In this document: positions 33,598 to 42,518 of the stretch, in pieces | Layout of the letters: each line of letters begins with the position of its first letter | Numbering within the stretch: the first letter of the stretch is position 1 | Source: Desulfobacca acetoxidans DSM 11109 | Lineage (GTDB): Bacteria; Desulfobacterota; Desulfobaccia; Desulfobaccales; Desulfobaccaceae | Length of the DNA stretch: 64,000 nt | Direction of reading: 5' to 3' | Assembly (NCBI RefSeq): GCF_000195295.1 | Contig: NC_015388.1 | Location: forward strand, 2,046,001 to 2,110,000 | Program-made: the position numbers and the translations under genes | Notes under the pieces: model-generated | Databases searched by the model: none | What the model saw: only the letters and a program-made list of their open reading frames with translations | What the model was told of the DNA's origin: nothing

Positions 33598-34548
33598 ATG
33601 AACGACACTCTCAAGATTTTTGCTGGCAACAGCAATCCCGATCTGGCTTTGGAGATCTGCAATTGTCTGTCGATGCCCTTGGGCAAGGCCTTCGTGGGTA
33701 CCTTCAGCGATGGAGAGATCAGGGTTGAGGTGGGAGAAAACGTCCGTGGCAAGGATGTCTTTGTTATTCAATCGACCTGTCATCCCGTCAACAACAATAT
33801 AATGGAATTGTTGATCATAATCGACGCCCTGAAACGGGCCTCGGCCCGCCGCATCACGGCCGTCATCCCCTATTACGGCTATGCCCGGCAAGATCGCAAA
33901 GTGGCGCCGCGGGTTCCCATCAGCGCCAAACTGGTGGCCGATCTCTTGACCAGCGCCGGGGCCAACCGCATCCTTACCATGGACCTGCACGTCGGTCAGA
34001 TTCAGGGTTTTTTTAACATTCCAGTCGATAACCTTTATGCCTCTTCGGTAATGATGCCCTATATCAAAGCCAACTTCAGGGATGATCCGGTTATGGTCTC
34101 CCCGGATGCCGGCGGGGTGCCGCGGGCCCGGGCTTACGCCAAAAGATTGGAAGCCAATCTTGCCTTCATCGATAAGCGACGGGATGCCCCCGGCAAGGCC
34201 AAGGCCATGCACATCATCGGGGAGGTCAAAGATCGGGTGGCAGTTATTCTCGACGACATTATCGATACCGGCGGCACCCTGAGCGAAGCCGCCAAGGTTC
34301 TGTTAGAAAAAGGGGCGAGTGCCGTATATGCCTGTTGTTCCCACCCGGTCCTCTCCGGTCCGGCTGTGGAAAGGATTCAGGAATCGCCGCTCAAAGGTCT
34401 GGTAGTCACCGATACCATTCCCTTGCGGGAAAATGCTCTGCAATGCAAGAAAATTCACCAATTGTCGGTAGCGCCGCTATTCTGCAAAGCCATTACCGGC
34501 ATCCATAAAGAAGACTCCATCAGCTCCTTATTCGACATTCAATTTTAA
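33598..34548 (+). CDS. prs: Ribose-phosphate pyrophosphokinase (PRPP synthase)
   Basis: 316-residue cytoplasmic enzyme: ribose 5-phosphate plus ATP gives PRPP, the precursor of purines, pyrimidines, His, Trp and NAD. Visible blocks are [20 protein letters not shown], the ATP-binding [10 protein letters not shown], the metal-binding [13 protein letters not shown], and the PRPP loop [16 protein letters not shown]. Length is normal. It is monocistronic on the plus strand. Confidence 0.95.
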   Translation: MNDTLKIFAGNSNPDLALEICNCLSMPLGKAFVGTFSDGEIRVEVGENVRGKDVFVIQSTCHPVNNNIMELLIIIDALKRASARRITAVIPYYGYARQDRKVAPRVPISAKLVADLLTSAGANRILTMDLHVGQIQGFFNIPVDNLYASSVMMPYIKANFRDDPVMVSPDAGGVPRARAYAKRLEANLAFIDKRRDAPGKAKAMHIIGEVKDRVAVILDDIIDTGGTLSEAAKVLLEKGASAVYACCSHPVLSGPAVERIQESPLKGLVVTDTIPLRENALQCKKIHQLSVAPLFCKAITGIHKEDSISSLFDIQF

Positions 34549-34739
34549 AAACCACCCAAGCACGTCCAGGGATGGGGGACAGGCTCATACGCTGTTTTGC
34601 CGGGCAAGATAATGTGGTGAGAGAGAAGAAACATGGGTATCTCTAGGGATATCAACTATATATTACCCCTGCCATTCTCAGGCGTATTGTGTTGGACGGG
34701 TCAGCTAAGAGATTCTCGCGTAAATAAGATACTTGCTCC

Positions 34740-36017
34740 CTACTGTTTGTCGCTCATCGGGGTGATTACCTGGGGGACATAATTCAGGTCGCTAGGATCG
34801 ATGGCAAAGACATAAATGATTGAGGGTTTATCCCTGTGAAAATCATTATCGCTGGTTACTAACAGGGATATCCGGCCATCCGGCAGGGAGGGGCCGAAGG
34901 CTAGGCCTTCAATCTTTTTGGGAAAATCAGGTCCGGCCAGACCATAGGCCGGGTCCAGTAAATCAAGGAAAAGGCTCTTGGCCACCTTCTTTACGCCGCT
35001 GGGCACGTCTTTTTCCGGTAGCCTGTCGATGTTGCTGATGTCGGTTGCTCCGGCAAGATCAATCTTGAAGATCTTCTTAAATACTGCTTTATCGCCGGCT
35101 TTATTTTCGCGTTCCAGGACAAGAAATTCATGGTTATTCACCGCCAGAATTTCATTGACCCGATTTTTTTTCCTCTCTAATTGATAAAGAAATTCCCGGG
35201 TAGCTCCAGTTTTGATATCGATCTCCAAGATACGGTGGTTTATGCCAACCCGTTTGTGCCTGATATCCAAAGCATGGTCCTGAATCAGGGGATTTTCCGT
35301 TATGCCGTAAAGCTTAGTCCCGTCCGGGTTGATGGCCAGGCCTTCCATACCGCCGTTGGGTTGCCGGCCATTGGGATTGGTCAATTCCGTATCGGGATCG
35401 GCGCTTGGCACGCCTGGAGATTTGATGAGAAACTTGTCGGGCACTTTCAGAGACCGCAGTCTAAGGCCGCTCCTATCGAATTCATAAATAAAGGGGCCGT
35501 ATTCATCTGATATAAAGATGGTGCCGGTTTTCCCCATACGGATTGCCTCTGGGTCAAAACGCCGGCTGGCGGGCGAGTTGGTGGAGTCAAAGGCCTCGGA
35601 ATTGCCCGTGAAGACCTGCTTGGGCTGGTTCGGCCCCTGGGACAGGAGTTGGGTGGAGACCAGTGAGGGGGTGACGGTGTGCTTTATTGGATCGATGGCT
35701 ATGCTCAGCCAATAATATCGATTCAGATAAGTGCTTTTCCCATCCGCAGGGCCCCGGTCCGGGATTGCAATAAATAAATTGCCAGAGCCGGTATAAGCAA
35801 TGGCGGAGCCAAAACCACCCATTCGGTTTTGTGGCGTACCAGCAGCGTCGATGGGATCGGTAAGCTTTAGATTGTCTATGGCCGAGCCGGGGATCGTGCC
35901 CTTGCCAATGAATTCTATGGCTCCGAAGGCGCTGGTCACGAGAGGCTGTATGAAGAAGAATATTAGGGCGAATGCTGTAATGAACCGGTATGACCAAACC
36001 TTTGCAGACAGTATCAT
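34740..36017 (-). CDS. Exported phytase-like esterase family protein
   Basis: 425-residue protein with a signal peptide (cleavage near residue 32, SAFGA). The mature chain repeats beta-propeller-like patterns (NLFIAIPDRGPADG, FDPEAIRMGKTGTIFISDEYG, NGGMEGLAINPDGTKLYG, KIEGLAFGPSLPDGRISLLV), typical of the esterase-like phytase family (PF13449 by memory). Likely periplasmic. The real substrate of this family is poorly known; phosphomonoester hydrolysis is only suggested by the name. AAGGAG lies ten bases before the ATG. Confidence 0.75.
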   Translation of the reverse strand: MILSAKVWSYRFITAFALIFFFIQPLVTSAFGAIEFIGKGTIPGSAIDNLKLTDPIDAAGTPQNRMGGFGSAIAYTGSGNLFIAIPDRGPADGKSTYLNRYYWLSIAIDPIKHTVTPSLVSTQLLSQGPNQPKQVFTGNSEAFDSTNSPASRRFDPEAIRMGKTGTIFISDEYGPFIYEFDRSGLRLRSLKVPDKFLIKSPGVPSADPDTELTNPNGRQPNGGMEGLAINPDGTKLYGITENPLIQDHALDIRHKRVGINHRILEIDIKTGATREFLYQLERKKNRVNEILAVNNHEFLVLERENKAGDKAVFKKIFKIDLAGATDISNIDRLPEKDVPSGVKKVAKSLFLDLLDPAYGLAGPDFPKKIEGLAFGPSLPDGRISLLVTSDNDFHRDKPSIIYVFAIDPSDLNYVPQVITPMSDKQ

Positions 36018-36198
36018 TTTCTACAGCTCCTTTTCTATTGCGGTCTGCCAGCGGATGCCGCCTGTCATTAATTGCTAGTATTGCGCCTCATTATAGTGCT
36101 GGATATCTCAAGACCGCACTATCCTTGGCCGTAAGTTTTTTTGAGATGATCTAAACAATGTTTAACTGTCCGGATCATTTTTGGCAATTTCCCATACG

Positions 36199-36672
36199 TT
36201 ATGGCCGCCATTCCTGAATCTGCAAATAAGTGTCTTCCAGCGAGAGGAAGTTACGGAAGTGCGAGACCACGAGGTAGCGTTCAACCTGTAACTGCAGTAG
36301 AACGCATTCCGGTGATCGGCAGAAGCTAGCCATGTAAGGGTGTTTGAAGAGGTAGAGGTTGAGAAATTGTTCGTATTCCTGAGGCTGGGCCTCGACGACG
36401 GTAGCCAGAACAGTTACTGCCATCGCCTGTTGAAAATCCTCAGCCTGATTCTTGCGGTTATCCACCAGCAGTGAGACGCGCTGATGCTTCTGAATATTGG
36501 CATACTTGTGTGTCTGCCGTCTGGTGGCCAGGATGATCGTCTTCAGATCTTCAGTGGCGGCAAATGCCATGAGATTGCAATAAGGTTGATTGTCATTATA
36601 AGTAGCCAAGACCGCCAGCTTTTGTGAAGTGAAGAGATGTTGCAGGGTTTGCCTGGGGGAGGTGTTGTCCAT
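36199..36672 (-). CDS. Pyridoxamine 5'-phosphate oxidase-family flavoprotein
   Basis: 157-residue split-barrel protein that should bind FMN or F420. The N-terminal QKLAVLATYNDNQPYCNLMAF, ATRRQTHKYANIQKHQRVSLLVDN and AMAVTVLATVVE strands are the standard order of PPOX-like proteins. Such proteins in anaerobes often act as flavin reductases or FMN-binding regulators; the substrate is unknown. AGGAGG precedes the ATG. It follows purQ on the minus strand, separated by a hairpin. Confidence 0.8.
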   Translation of the reverse strand: MDNTSPRQTLQHLFTSQKLAVLATYNDNQPYCNLMAFAATEDLKTIILATRRQTHKYANIQKHQRVSLLVDNRKNQAEDFQQAMAVTVLATVVEAQPQEYEQFLNLYLFKHPYMASFCRSPECVLLQLQVERYLVVSHFRNFLSLEDTYLQIQEWRP

Positions 36673-36685
36673 ATGGACCTCCTGG

Positions 36686-36711
36686 ATTAAAAACTTTCAC
36701 GGTATGAAAGT
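36686..36711 (-). terminator. AT-rich hairpin between purQ and the PPOX gene
   Basis: ACTTTCA (36705-36711 on the minus strand) pairs with TGAAAGT (36693-36699) over a TACCG loop and is followed by TTTTAATCC. It may be a weak terminator or an operator close to the PPOX start. Confidence 0.45.
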
Positions 36712-36751
36712 GTCAGTATTTTAAATGAAGCTTTCTCCTTTAATTAATCCT

Positions 36752-37573
36752 TTAAAGAAAATGAGCTTTGAGATAATCTACGGCATTTTGGAAGATTTTC
36801 AAGCCCGCGCCAGGAGGGGCAGGGTAGGGGAGGCCTTGGCGCCGCCAGGATTCTTTGCGCCTGGTCCAGGTGGGATGCTGTAGTTCACTGACAAAGGCCT
36901 CGGGGTGGGGCATGAGTCCCAGGATGCGGCCGGTGGCGTCGCAGATTCCGGCGATGTCCCGCAGAGAGCCGTTTGGATTGTGAGGGAAGCGGCCCTGCGC
37001 CAGGTCGCCTTGAGGGGTGGCGTATTGCAGGGCCACCTGCTTGCGGGCAAATAATTCAGCAAGCAGGTCGTCCGGGGCGTAAAACTTGCCTTCACCGTGG
37101 CGGATGGGAAGCTCTAGCTGCTCGATGTCCTTGAAAAAAGGGCAGCGGGTGGGGCGGACCCGAAGATTCACCCAGGCATCCCGAAAATTGCCACAATCGT
37201 TATGGATCAAGGCCGCCTGGCGCTGAAAGTAGCCGCCCTCCAGACCGGGCAGCAACCCCACGTTTACCAGAACCTGAAAGCCGTTGCAGATGCCCAGGAT
37301 GACCTTGCCGGCGTGGATGAACGCCTCCAGATCGGGGCGCAAGGCCATCTTCAACCTCAGCCCCAGGATAACCCCGGCGCCGTGGTCGTCGCCCCAACTG
37401 AAGCCCCCGGGCAGAGCCAATAGGTGATACCGGTCCAGCCGGACTTCCCCGGAGATCAGCTCATTTATATGCACCCGCTGCGCCTCGGCGCCGCTTTGAT
37501 CCAGGGCGAACTTAGTCTCGTAATCGCAGTTAAGACCGTAGCCGTAGAGGACAATGGCTTTTATGACACACAT
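36752..37573 (-). CDS. purQ: Phosphoribosylformylglycinamidine synthase, glutaminase subunit
   Basis: 273-residue class I amidotransferase that provides ammonia for FGAM synthesis in purine biosynthesis, together with PurL and PurS. The nucleophile Cys is in ILGICNGFQVLV and the His of the triad in LGLMPHPEAFV. At about 270 residues it is the longer PurQ form. The ATG at 37573 (MCVIKAIVLYGYGLNCDYET) is used; the frame extends upstream without a conserved start. It lies 64 bases after secDF. No other pur gene is in the window. Confidence 0.88.
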   Translation of the reverse strand: MCVIKAIVLYGYGLNCDYETKFALDQSGAEAQRVHINELISGEVRLDRYHLLALPGGFSWGDDHGAGVILGLRLKMALRPDLEAFIHAGKVILGICNGFQVLVNVGLLPGLEGGYFQRQAALIHNDCGNFRDAWVNLRVRPTRCPFFKDIEQLELPIRHGEGKFYAPDDLLAELFARKQVALQYATPQGDLAQGRFPHNPNGSLRDIAGICDATGRILGLMPHPEAFVSELQHPTWTRRKESWRRQGLPYPAPPGAGLKIFQNAVDYLKAHFL

Positions 37574-37637
37574 GGGCGTAGCGCCTTTCGCCTTCGAGGT
37601 GGCGAAGTTGGAATTATGAGAAAGTATTTTCCTCTGT

Positions 37638-40304
37638 CTATTTGCGGCCGCCTTTTTTCCGTTGAGCCGCCTCCTTCTCTTTTTTCTGAGAGCGTTTCTG
37701 TTGTTGGGCCGCCAGTTCAATGACCTTTTCTTTTTTCACTATCACTTTTTTGGTCTCTTTGCGCCAGGCATGGATGATCGGGCTGGCTACAAAGATAGAG
37801 GAATAGGTCCCAATAATCACCCCCAGCAACATGGCTAGGGCAAAGTCCTGGATCACCACGCCGCCGAAGATAAAGAGGGCCAAGACCACCAGAAAGACGG
37901 TGGTGGTGGTGACGATCGTCCGGCTCAGGACTTCATTGACGCTGAGGTTAATAATTTTGCCCAGGTTGTCCCGCGTCTTGGCCAGGTTTTCCCTAATCCG
38001 GTCGAAGACCACAACGGTGTCGGTGAGGGAGTAGCCCGCCAGGGTGAGCAGGGCAGTGACCACCAGCAGGGTGATTTCTTTATCCAAAAGATAAAAAATC
38101 CCCAATACCGCCAGCACGTCATGAAAGGTAGCAATGGCGGCGGCAACGCCGAAGACAAATTCAAACCGCCAGGCCAGGTAAACGATGATGCCGATGAGCG
38201 AAATAACGATAGCGATGATGGCCCATTTTCTGAGGTCTTTGCTCACTGAGGCGCCGATTTCCGAGGTGCCTTCGATACTGAAGTGGTTGCCGCTGAGGCT
38301 TTGATTAAAGATCACGGCTAATTCATCGGCCATCTTGCCCACCGACTCTTCTGATTTTTTCAGTTTTACCATGAGGCCGCCGCCGGCATCGGTCGGTTGT
38401 ATCTCCGCGTGGCCCCAGCCCTTTTGATTCAGGGCGTCTCGCACCGCCTCAACCGTGAATGGTTTGTCGGCTTTAAACTGTACCATGGCGCCGCCGGCGA
38501 ATTCCACCCCCAGATTGCCATGGCCGCGAGAGAGCTGAATAAAGGCTACGAGACCAAGAGCGCATAACAGGCCGGAAACCACAACGGTATATTTCCGGAA
38601 CCCGATAAAATCGAAGTGCGTCTTCCTAAAGACCTCCAAGAAACTCAAATTGGTAAGCCATCGTTTGAAGATGAGATAGTCATAGACCACGCGAGTCCCG
38701 AAGAGGGCGGTGAACAGGTTCAAGATGACGCCGACGCTCAAGGTGACGGCAAAGCCGCGGATGGGACCGGTACCGAATAAAAAGAGGGCTACGGCAGTAA
38801 TCAGGGTAGTGACGTGGGAGTCGACGATGGTGAGAAAGGCCTTGTCATAGCCGCCATCGACCCCGGCCTTCAACGGTTTCCCGGCGTGAAATTCCTCCCG
38901 CATCCGTTCATAGATCAACACGTTGGAATCCACCGCCATGCCAATCGATAAGATGATGCCGGCGATGCCCGGTAGAGTGAGAGTGGCATGGACCAGTGAC
39001 AGCGCCCCTAACAGCATGATAATATTCAAGATAAGGGCATAATTGGCGACCAGCCCGGAAAGGCGATAATAAAAAATCATAAAGCCGATGACCAGAAACG
39101 TGCCGATGACGCCGGCAACAACCCCTTTGTGAATGGAGTCGAGCCCCAGGGTCGGTCCGACCGTGATATTCTGGACAATCCTGACGCTGGCCGGCAGGGC
39201 GCCCGCCCGAAGCACTATAGCCAGGTCGTGAGCCTCTTCGGAGGTGTAGGCACCGGTAATCTGGGCCTTGCCGCCGCCAATGCGTTCTTTAATGGTCGGT
39301 GCCGAGCGCACCACTCCGTCCAGGATAATGGCCAGACGGCGGTTGACGTTGGCGCCGGTAATCTGGCCGAACTGTCGAGCCCCGGACGAACTAAAATCTA
39401 CCGAAACATAGGGTTCGTTATAGTCGCCGATGCGGACCGCAGCCGATTTGACCGCGGCGCCGGTCATCAAAGCCTTTTTCTGCACTAACAGGGGAATGCG
39501 TTTAATGCTGCCGGTGGCCCGATCAATCGATTTCTCGATGTAAACTTCGGTATCGGGGGGCAGTTTTCCGGCCAAAGCCAGGTTTAACTCCTCTCTCGTA
39601 TAACCCGGTTTTAAGCGTCCCCGGGCAGAGGCTTCGTCAATCAACTCCTCCAGGTTGAGTCCATGCGAATCATCCACCAGTTTGAACTCTAACTGCGCCG
39701 TTTGGCCGATGAGGTCCATGGCCCGCTGGGGGTCCTGCAGGCCGGGCAACTGTACGACAATCTGGTCATCGCCCTGAGGAACGATCACCGGTTCGGTAAC
39801 GCCAAACTGGTCGATGCGATTGCGGATTACCTCCAGGCTTTGAGAGCGGGTGTTATCCTGAAGTTCGGTGACCACCTGAGGGCGCAGGGCCAAGGTATAT
39901 ACCACTCCGCTACCCTGCCGCGTGGACCCTTTTACTTCCAATTGGCTGAATTCTTCTTTTACCAATTGATTAAAGGCCGATTGTTCGTCGGCTTTGACCA
40001 GGTTGGCAGTGAGGACGCCAGCGTGGGGTAAGCCGACCTGGAGATCCAGACCGCGTTTCTCGGCCAGTTCTTTCAAGTCCTGGCCCTGGATAGTCAGGTT
40101 ATTCTGTACGGCCTGATCCATGTCGACTTGCAGGATCAGGTGCATGCCGCCTTTCAAGTCCAGACCCAAGCGGAAGCCTTCTTTCCAGATATACTGCTTA
40201 TACCAATCCGGTAGATGAGGAGTTACCGAAGGCAGCATCAAGATGATCGAAGCTATGGTTAAGACAAACAGCAGAAGAAATTTTAAGCGGATTTTCTTTA
40301 ACAT
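37638..40304 (-). CDS. secDF: Fused protein-export membrane protein SecDF
   Basis: 888-residue inner-membrane RND-type protein in which SecD (about 1-530) and SecF (about 545-850) are joined. SecD hallmarks are FRLGLDLKGGMHLILQVD and the P1 domain; SecF hallmarks are GVEFAGGAMVQF and GYSLTDTVVVFDRIREN. About twelve membrane spans are expected. It uses proton or sodium flow to pull proteins through SecYEG. The C-terminus is a Lys/Arg/Glu-rich cytoplasmic tail. No yajC lies upstream, where it usually sits. Confidence 0.93.
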   Translation of the reverse strand: MLKKIRLKFLLLFVLTIASIILMLPSVTPHLPDWYKQYIWKEGFRLGLDLKGGMHLILQVDMDQAVQNNLTIQGQDLKELAEKRGLDLQVGLPHAGVLTANLVKADEQSAFNQLVKEEFSQLEVKGSTRQGSGVVYTLALRPQVVTELQDNTRSQSLEVIRNRIDQFGVTEPVIVPQGDDQIVVQLPGLQDPQRAMDLIGQTAQLEFKLVDDSHGLNLEELIDEASARGRLKPGYTREELNLALAGKLPPDTEVYIEKSIDRATGSIKRIPLLVQKKALMTGAAVKSAAVRIGDYNEPYVSVDFSSSGARQFGQITGANVNRRLAIILDGVVRSAPTIKERIGGGKAQITGAYTSEEAHDLAIVLRAGALPASVRIVQNITVGPTLGLDSIHKGVVAGVIGTFLVIGFMIFYYRLSGLVANYALILNIIMLLGALSLVHATLTLPGIAGIILSIGMAVDSNVLIYERMREEFHAGKPLKAGVDGGYDKAFLTIVDSHVTTLITAVALFLFGTGPIRGFAVTLSVGVILNLFTALFGTRVVYDYLIFKRWLTNLSFLEVFRKTHFDFIGFRKYTVVVSGLLCALGLVAFIQLSRGHGNLGVEFAGGAMVQFKADKPFTVEAVRDALNQKGWGHAEIQPTDAGGGLMVKLKKSEESVGKMADELAVIFNQSLSGNHFSIEGTSEIGASVSKDLRKWAIIAIVISLIGIIVYLAWRFEFVFGVAAAIATFHDVLAVLGIFYLLDKEITLLVVTALLTLAGYSLTDTVVVFDRIRENLAKTRDNLGKIINLSVNEVLSRTIVTTTTVFLVVLALFIFGGVVIQDFALAMLLGVIIGTYSSIFVASPIIHAWRKETKKVIVKKEKVIELAAQQQKRSQKKEKEAAQRKKGGRK

Positions 40305-40478
40305 CCTTCAGACTCCTTCATTTCACCTCTCTGATGAAACCGCCTGACAGGCGGGATAATTTTTCAGGCCGCATTGAAAAAATGGGTACACAGCTTCTGA
40401 TTGACTGGAGGCTGCAGTCGGTCTTCAGTGAGCCCGAACGCAATTAACTCAATCAGATGAATGTCTGGCCATGGCATA

Positions 40479-41117
40479 TCAAGGAACTGAGAAAAATATT
40501 TCTTCGGGAAGCAGTACGCAGGTTAGTTTATTTCCATATACCGCCCCGGTGTCAATGCCGATTTTATTAGGCATAATGAGCGGGGCTCGCATAGGGGTAT
40601 GGCCAAATACAACCCTGCGGCCGAAATCCTCCAGAGAATTGATAAACTCACCGCGAATCCAGAGAAGATCCTCTTCCTGCTGCTGCTCCAGGGGGATGCC
40701 GGGTTTGAGCCCGCCATGAACGAAGATATAATCCGGTGTTTCGTAAATTAACCGTAGTTCCTCGAAGAACTTTTGGTGCGCGGCGGGAAGCAGATGCGGT
40801 TGTTGCTCCCAATGAGGTCCCCAATAACTGACCGCAGTAGCCGCTCCTCCATTATAGAGGAAAAATAATTCTTCTCTGCCATCGAGAAAGTTCAAGAACA
40901 TGCGCTCGTGATTACCCATTAGACAGATTATATTCTCAGGATTATACTTTTTTTTCAAGTCTATAATGTCATCCACCACCCCGCGGGAATCAGGACCGCG
41001 ATCGATATAGTCTCCAATGAACACCAGCTTATGGTGTTCAAGATCAGGTTTGACCAGACTTAACAAGTCGCTCAGATGCTGGCGACAGCCGTGGATATCG
41101 CCGATGGCATAGATCAT
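40479..41117 (-). CDS. PrpA/ApaH-like metallophosphoesterase
   Basis: 212-residue cytoplasmic phosphatase with the full PPP-family set: GDIHG (residues 6-10), GDYIDRGPDS, and LMGNHERMF, plus later His residues in FVHGG and FGHTPM. These bind two metal ions. Members act as protein-Ser/Thr phosphatases or dinucleoside-polyphosphate hydrolases; the substrate cannot be told apart by eye. It is monocistronic on the minus strand. Confidence 0.85.
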   Translation of the reverse strand: MIYAIGDIHGCRQHLSDLLSLVKPDLEHHKLVFIGDYIDRGPDSRGVVDDIIDLKKKYNPENIICLMGNHERMFLNFLDGREELFFLYNGGAATAVSYWGPHWEQQPHLLPAAHQKFFEELRLIYETPDYIFVHGGLKPGIPLEQQQEEDLLWIRGEFINSLEDFGRRVVFGHTPMRAPLIMPNKIGIDTGAVYGNKLTCVLLPEEIFFSVP

Positions 41118-41283
41118 AATGGCTCAATGATTTTCTTTAATAAATGCTGCATGACTGTAGGGCAGGAAAGCGAAGCGCATCCCGCTTCGTATAAAAAAGC
41201 ACTTTTTGTGGCGCAACCCGCGATTACTATAACCGCTTATTTTTATTATTATTTATTAACTGATAACCTGGAACGGCCTTGCC

Positions 41284-42219
41284 TCACAGCCACCGGAAGA
41301 GCTTATTCCTCTGGTCCAGCCGTGTCAATCCGGCATCGCGGGCAAGCTGCTGGGCTTCCCGATGCTCTTGGGCGCTCAAAAACTTGGCTAATGAGGGATG
41401 TAGGTAGGCTTGGCCACACGGTCGGTACTGTCCCATGACATTGACATAAGTCCGGGTTGAAATCTGCCGGGCCAGGAATTGCATGACTTCTTTGGTCCCG
41501 GCCAGGCCGTCCGGCAGCACCAGATGCCGCACCAACAGTCCCCGATAGGCGACGCCATGCTCATCCAGGACCAGGTCTCCCACCTGCCGGTGCATCTCTT
41601 TTAGGGCCTGGCGGGCAACCTCGGGATAGTCGGCGGCGTTGGTGAGAGTACCTGCCACTTCAGGATTCCAAAACTTGAAGTCGGGCATGTAGATATCGAT
41701 CACGCCCTCCAACAGCCTCAGAGTCTCCAGGGAGTCATAGCCACCGGTATTGTAAACCAACGGCAGCCTCAGACCGCCGTCAATGGCATAGGGCAGGGCG
41801 GCCAGGATCATCGGCACCTGGTGAGAGGGGGTGACGAAATTAATGTTATGGCAGCCCTGAGCCTGGAGCCGGAGCATGATAGCGGCCAGGTCTTCGACAT
41901 CGATCTCCTCTCCCTCGCCGCCATGGCTGATCTCCCAGTTCTGGCAGAAAATGCAGTAGAGATTGCAATGGCTGAAAAAGATCGTTCCGGAGCCGTGTTC
42001 GCCTACCAGGGGGTCCTCTTCGCCGAAGTGCGGCCCAAAACTGGCGACTACAGGCTTATCGCCGGTACGGCAGATGCCCAGTTCCCCATGCCGCCGGTCT
42101 ACCCGGCAGCGGTGCGGGCAGATCTCGCAGGAGAGCAGAATCTCATAGGCCGTTTCTAGCTTCGGTTGCAGCCGGCCATCCCGATGGGTCATTAAATAAA
42201 CAGGTTCAATAGCAGTCAT
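41284..42219 (-). CDS. Radical SAM protein of the PflA-like type
   Basis: 311-residue radical SAM enzyme. The 4Fe-4S motif is CNLYCIFCQN (CxxxCxxC, about residue 89), with GGEGEEI and later barrel strands. An N-terminal cysteine group, CEICPHRCRVDRRHGELGIC, may bind another cluster. This is the group often annotated as pyruvate formate-lyase activating enzyme-like; its actual target is unknown. No glycyl-radical enzyme gene is nearby, so activation of PFL should not be assumed. Confidence 0.85.
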   Translation of the reverse strand: MTAIEPVYLMTHRDGRLQPKLETAYEILLSCEICPHRCRVDRRHGELGICRTGDKPVVASFGPHFGEEDPLVGEHGSGTIFFSHCNLYCIFCQNWEISHGGEGEEIDVEDLAAIMLRLQAQGCHNINFVTPSHQVPMILAALPYAIDGGLRLPLVYNTGGYDSLETLRLLEGVIDIYMPDFKFWNPEVAGTLTNAADYPEVARQALKEMHRQVGDLVLDEHGVAYRGLLVRHLVLPDGLAGTKEVMQFLARQISTRTYVNVMGQYRPCGQAYLHPSLAKFLSAQEHREAQQLARDAGLTRLDQRNKLFRWL

Positions 42220-42226
42220 AAATGGA

Positions 42227-42392
42227 TTATCGTGTTATCAGCGAGAGTACATCTCGGAGAAATTCCCTGATCCTTTGGAGCCGGTTCTCCACTTCCTTAC
42301 GGTCGAAGAAAACCAGCCCGACGTAATCCCCTCGTTGGCGAAAGTTCTTGCAAGGCCTTTTTTTCTTCCAGGTCTAAATCAAAATTGGCCAT
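42227..42392 (-). pseudogene. Small protein gene split by a frameshift in an A7 run
   Basis: The ATG at 42392 has GGGGGGAAG upstream and starts MANFDLDLEEK. In the present sequence the frame stops after 31 residues. If the run of seven A (minus strand, 42358-42364) had six, the frame would continue as RPCKNFRQRGDYVGLVFFD and RKEVENRLQRIREFLRDVL to a stop at 42227, giving 54 residues. The second half looks much more protein-like than the first-frame tail. No family recognised. It lies between the DNA methylase and the radical SAM gene. Confidence 0.45.
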
Positions 42393-42518
42393 ATTTCTTC
42401 CCCCCTCGTTACCAACCTTCGCAAGCGGTCGCATCTGAGTGCACCACCGGTTACAAAACCGCTCTACCAGGTGGATGACAAAGACGGGATTATTACAAAA
42501 TATCATCATAATATCGGA

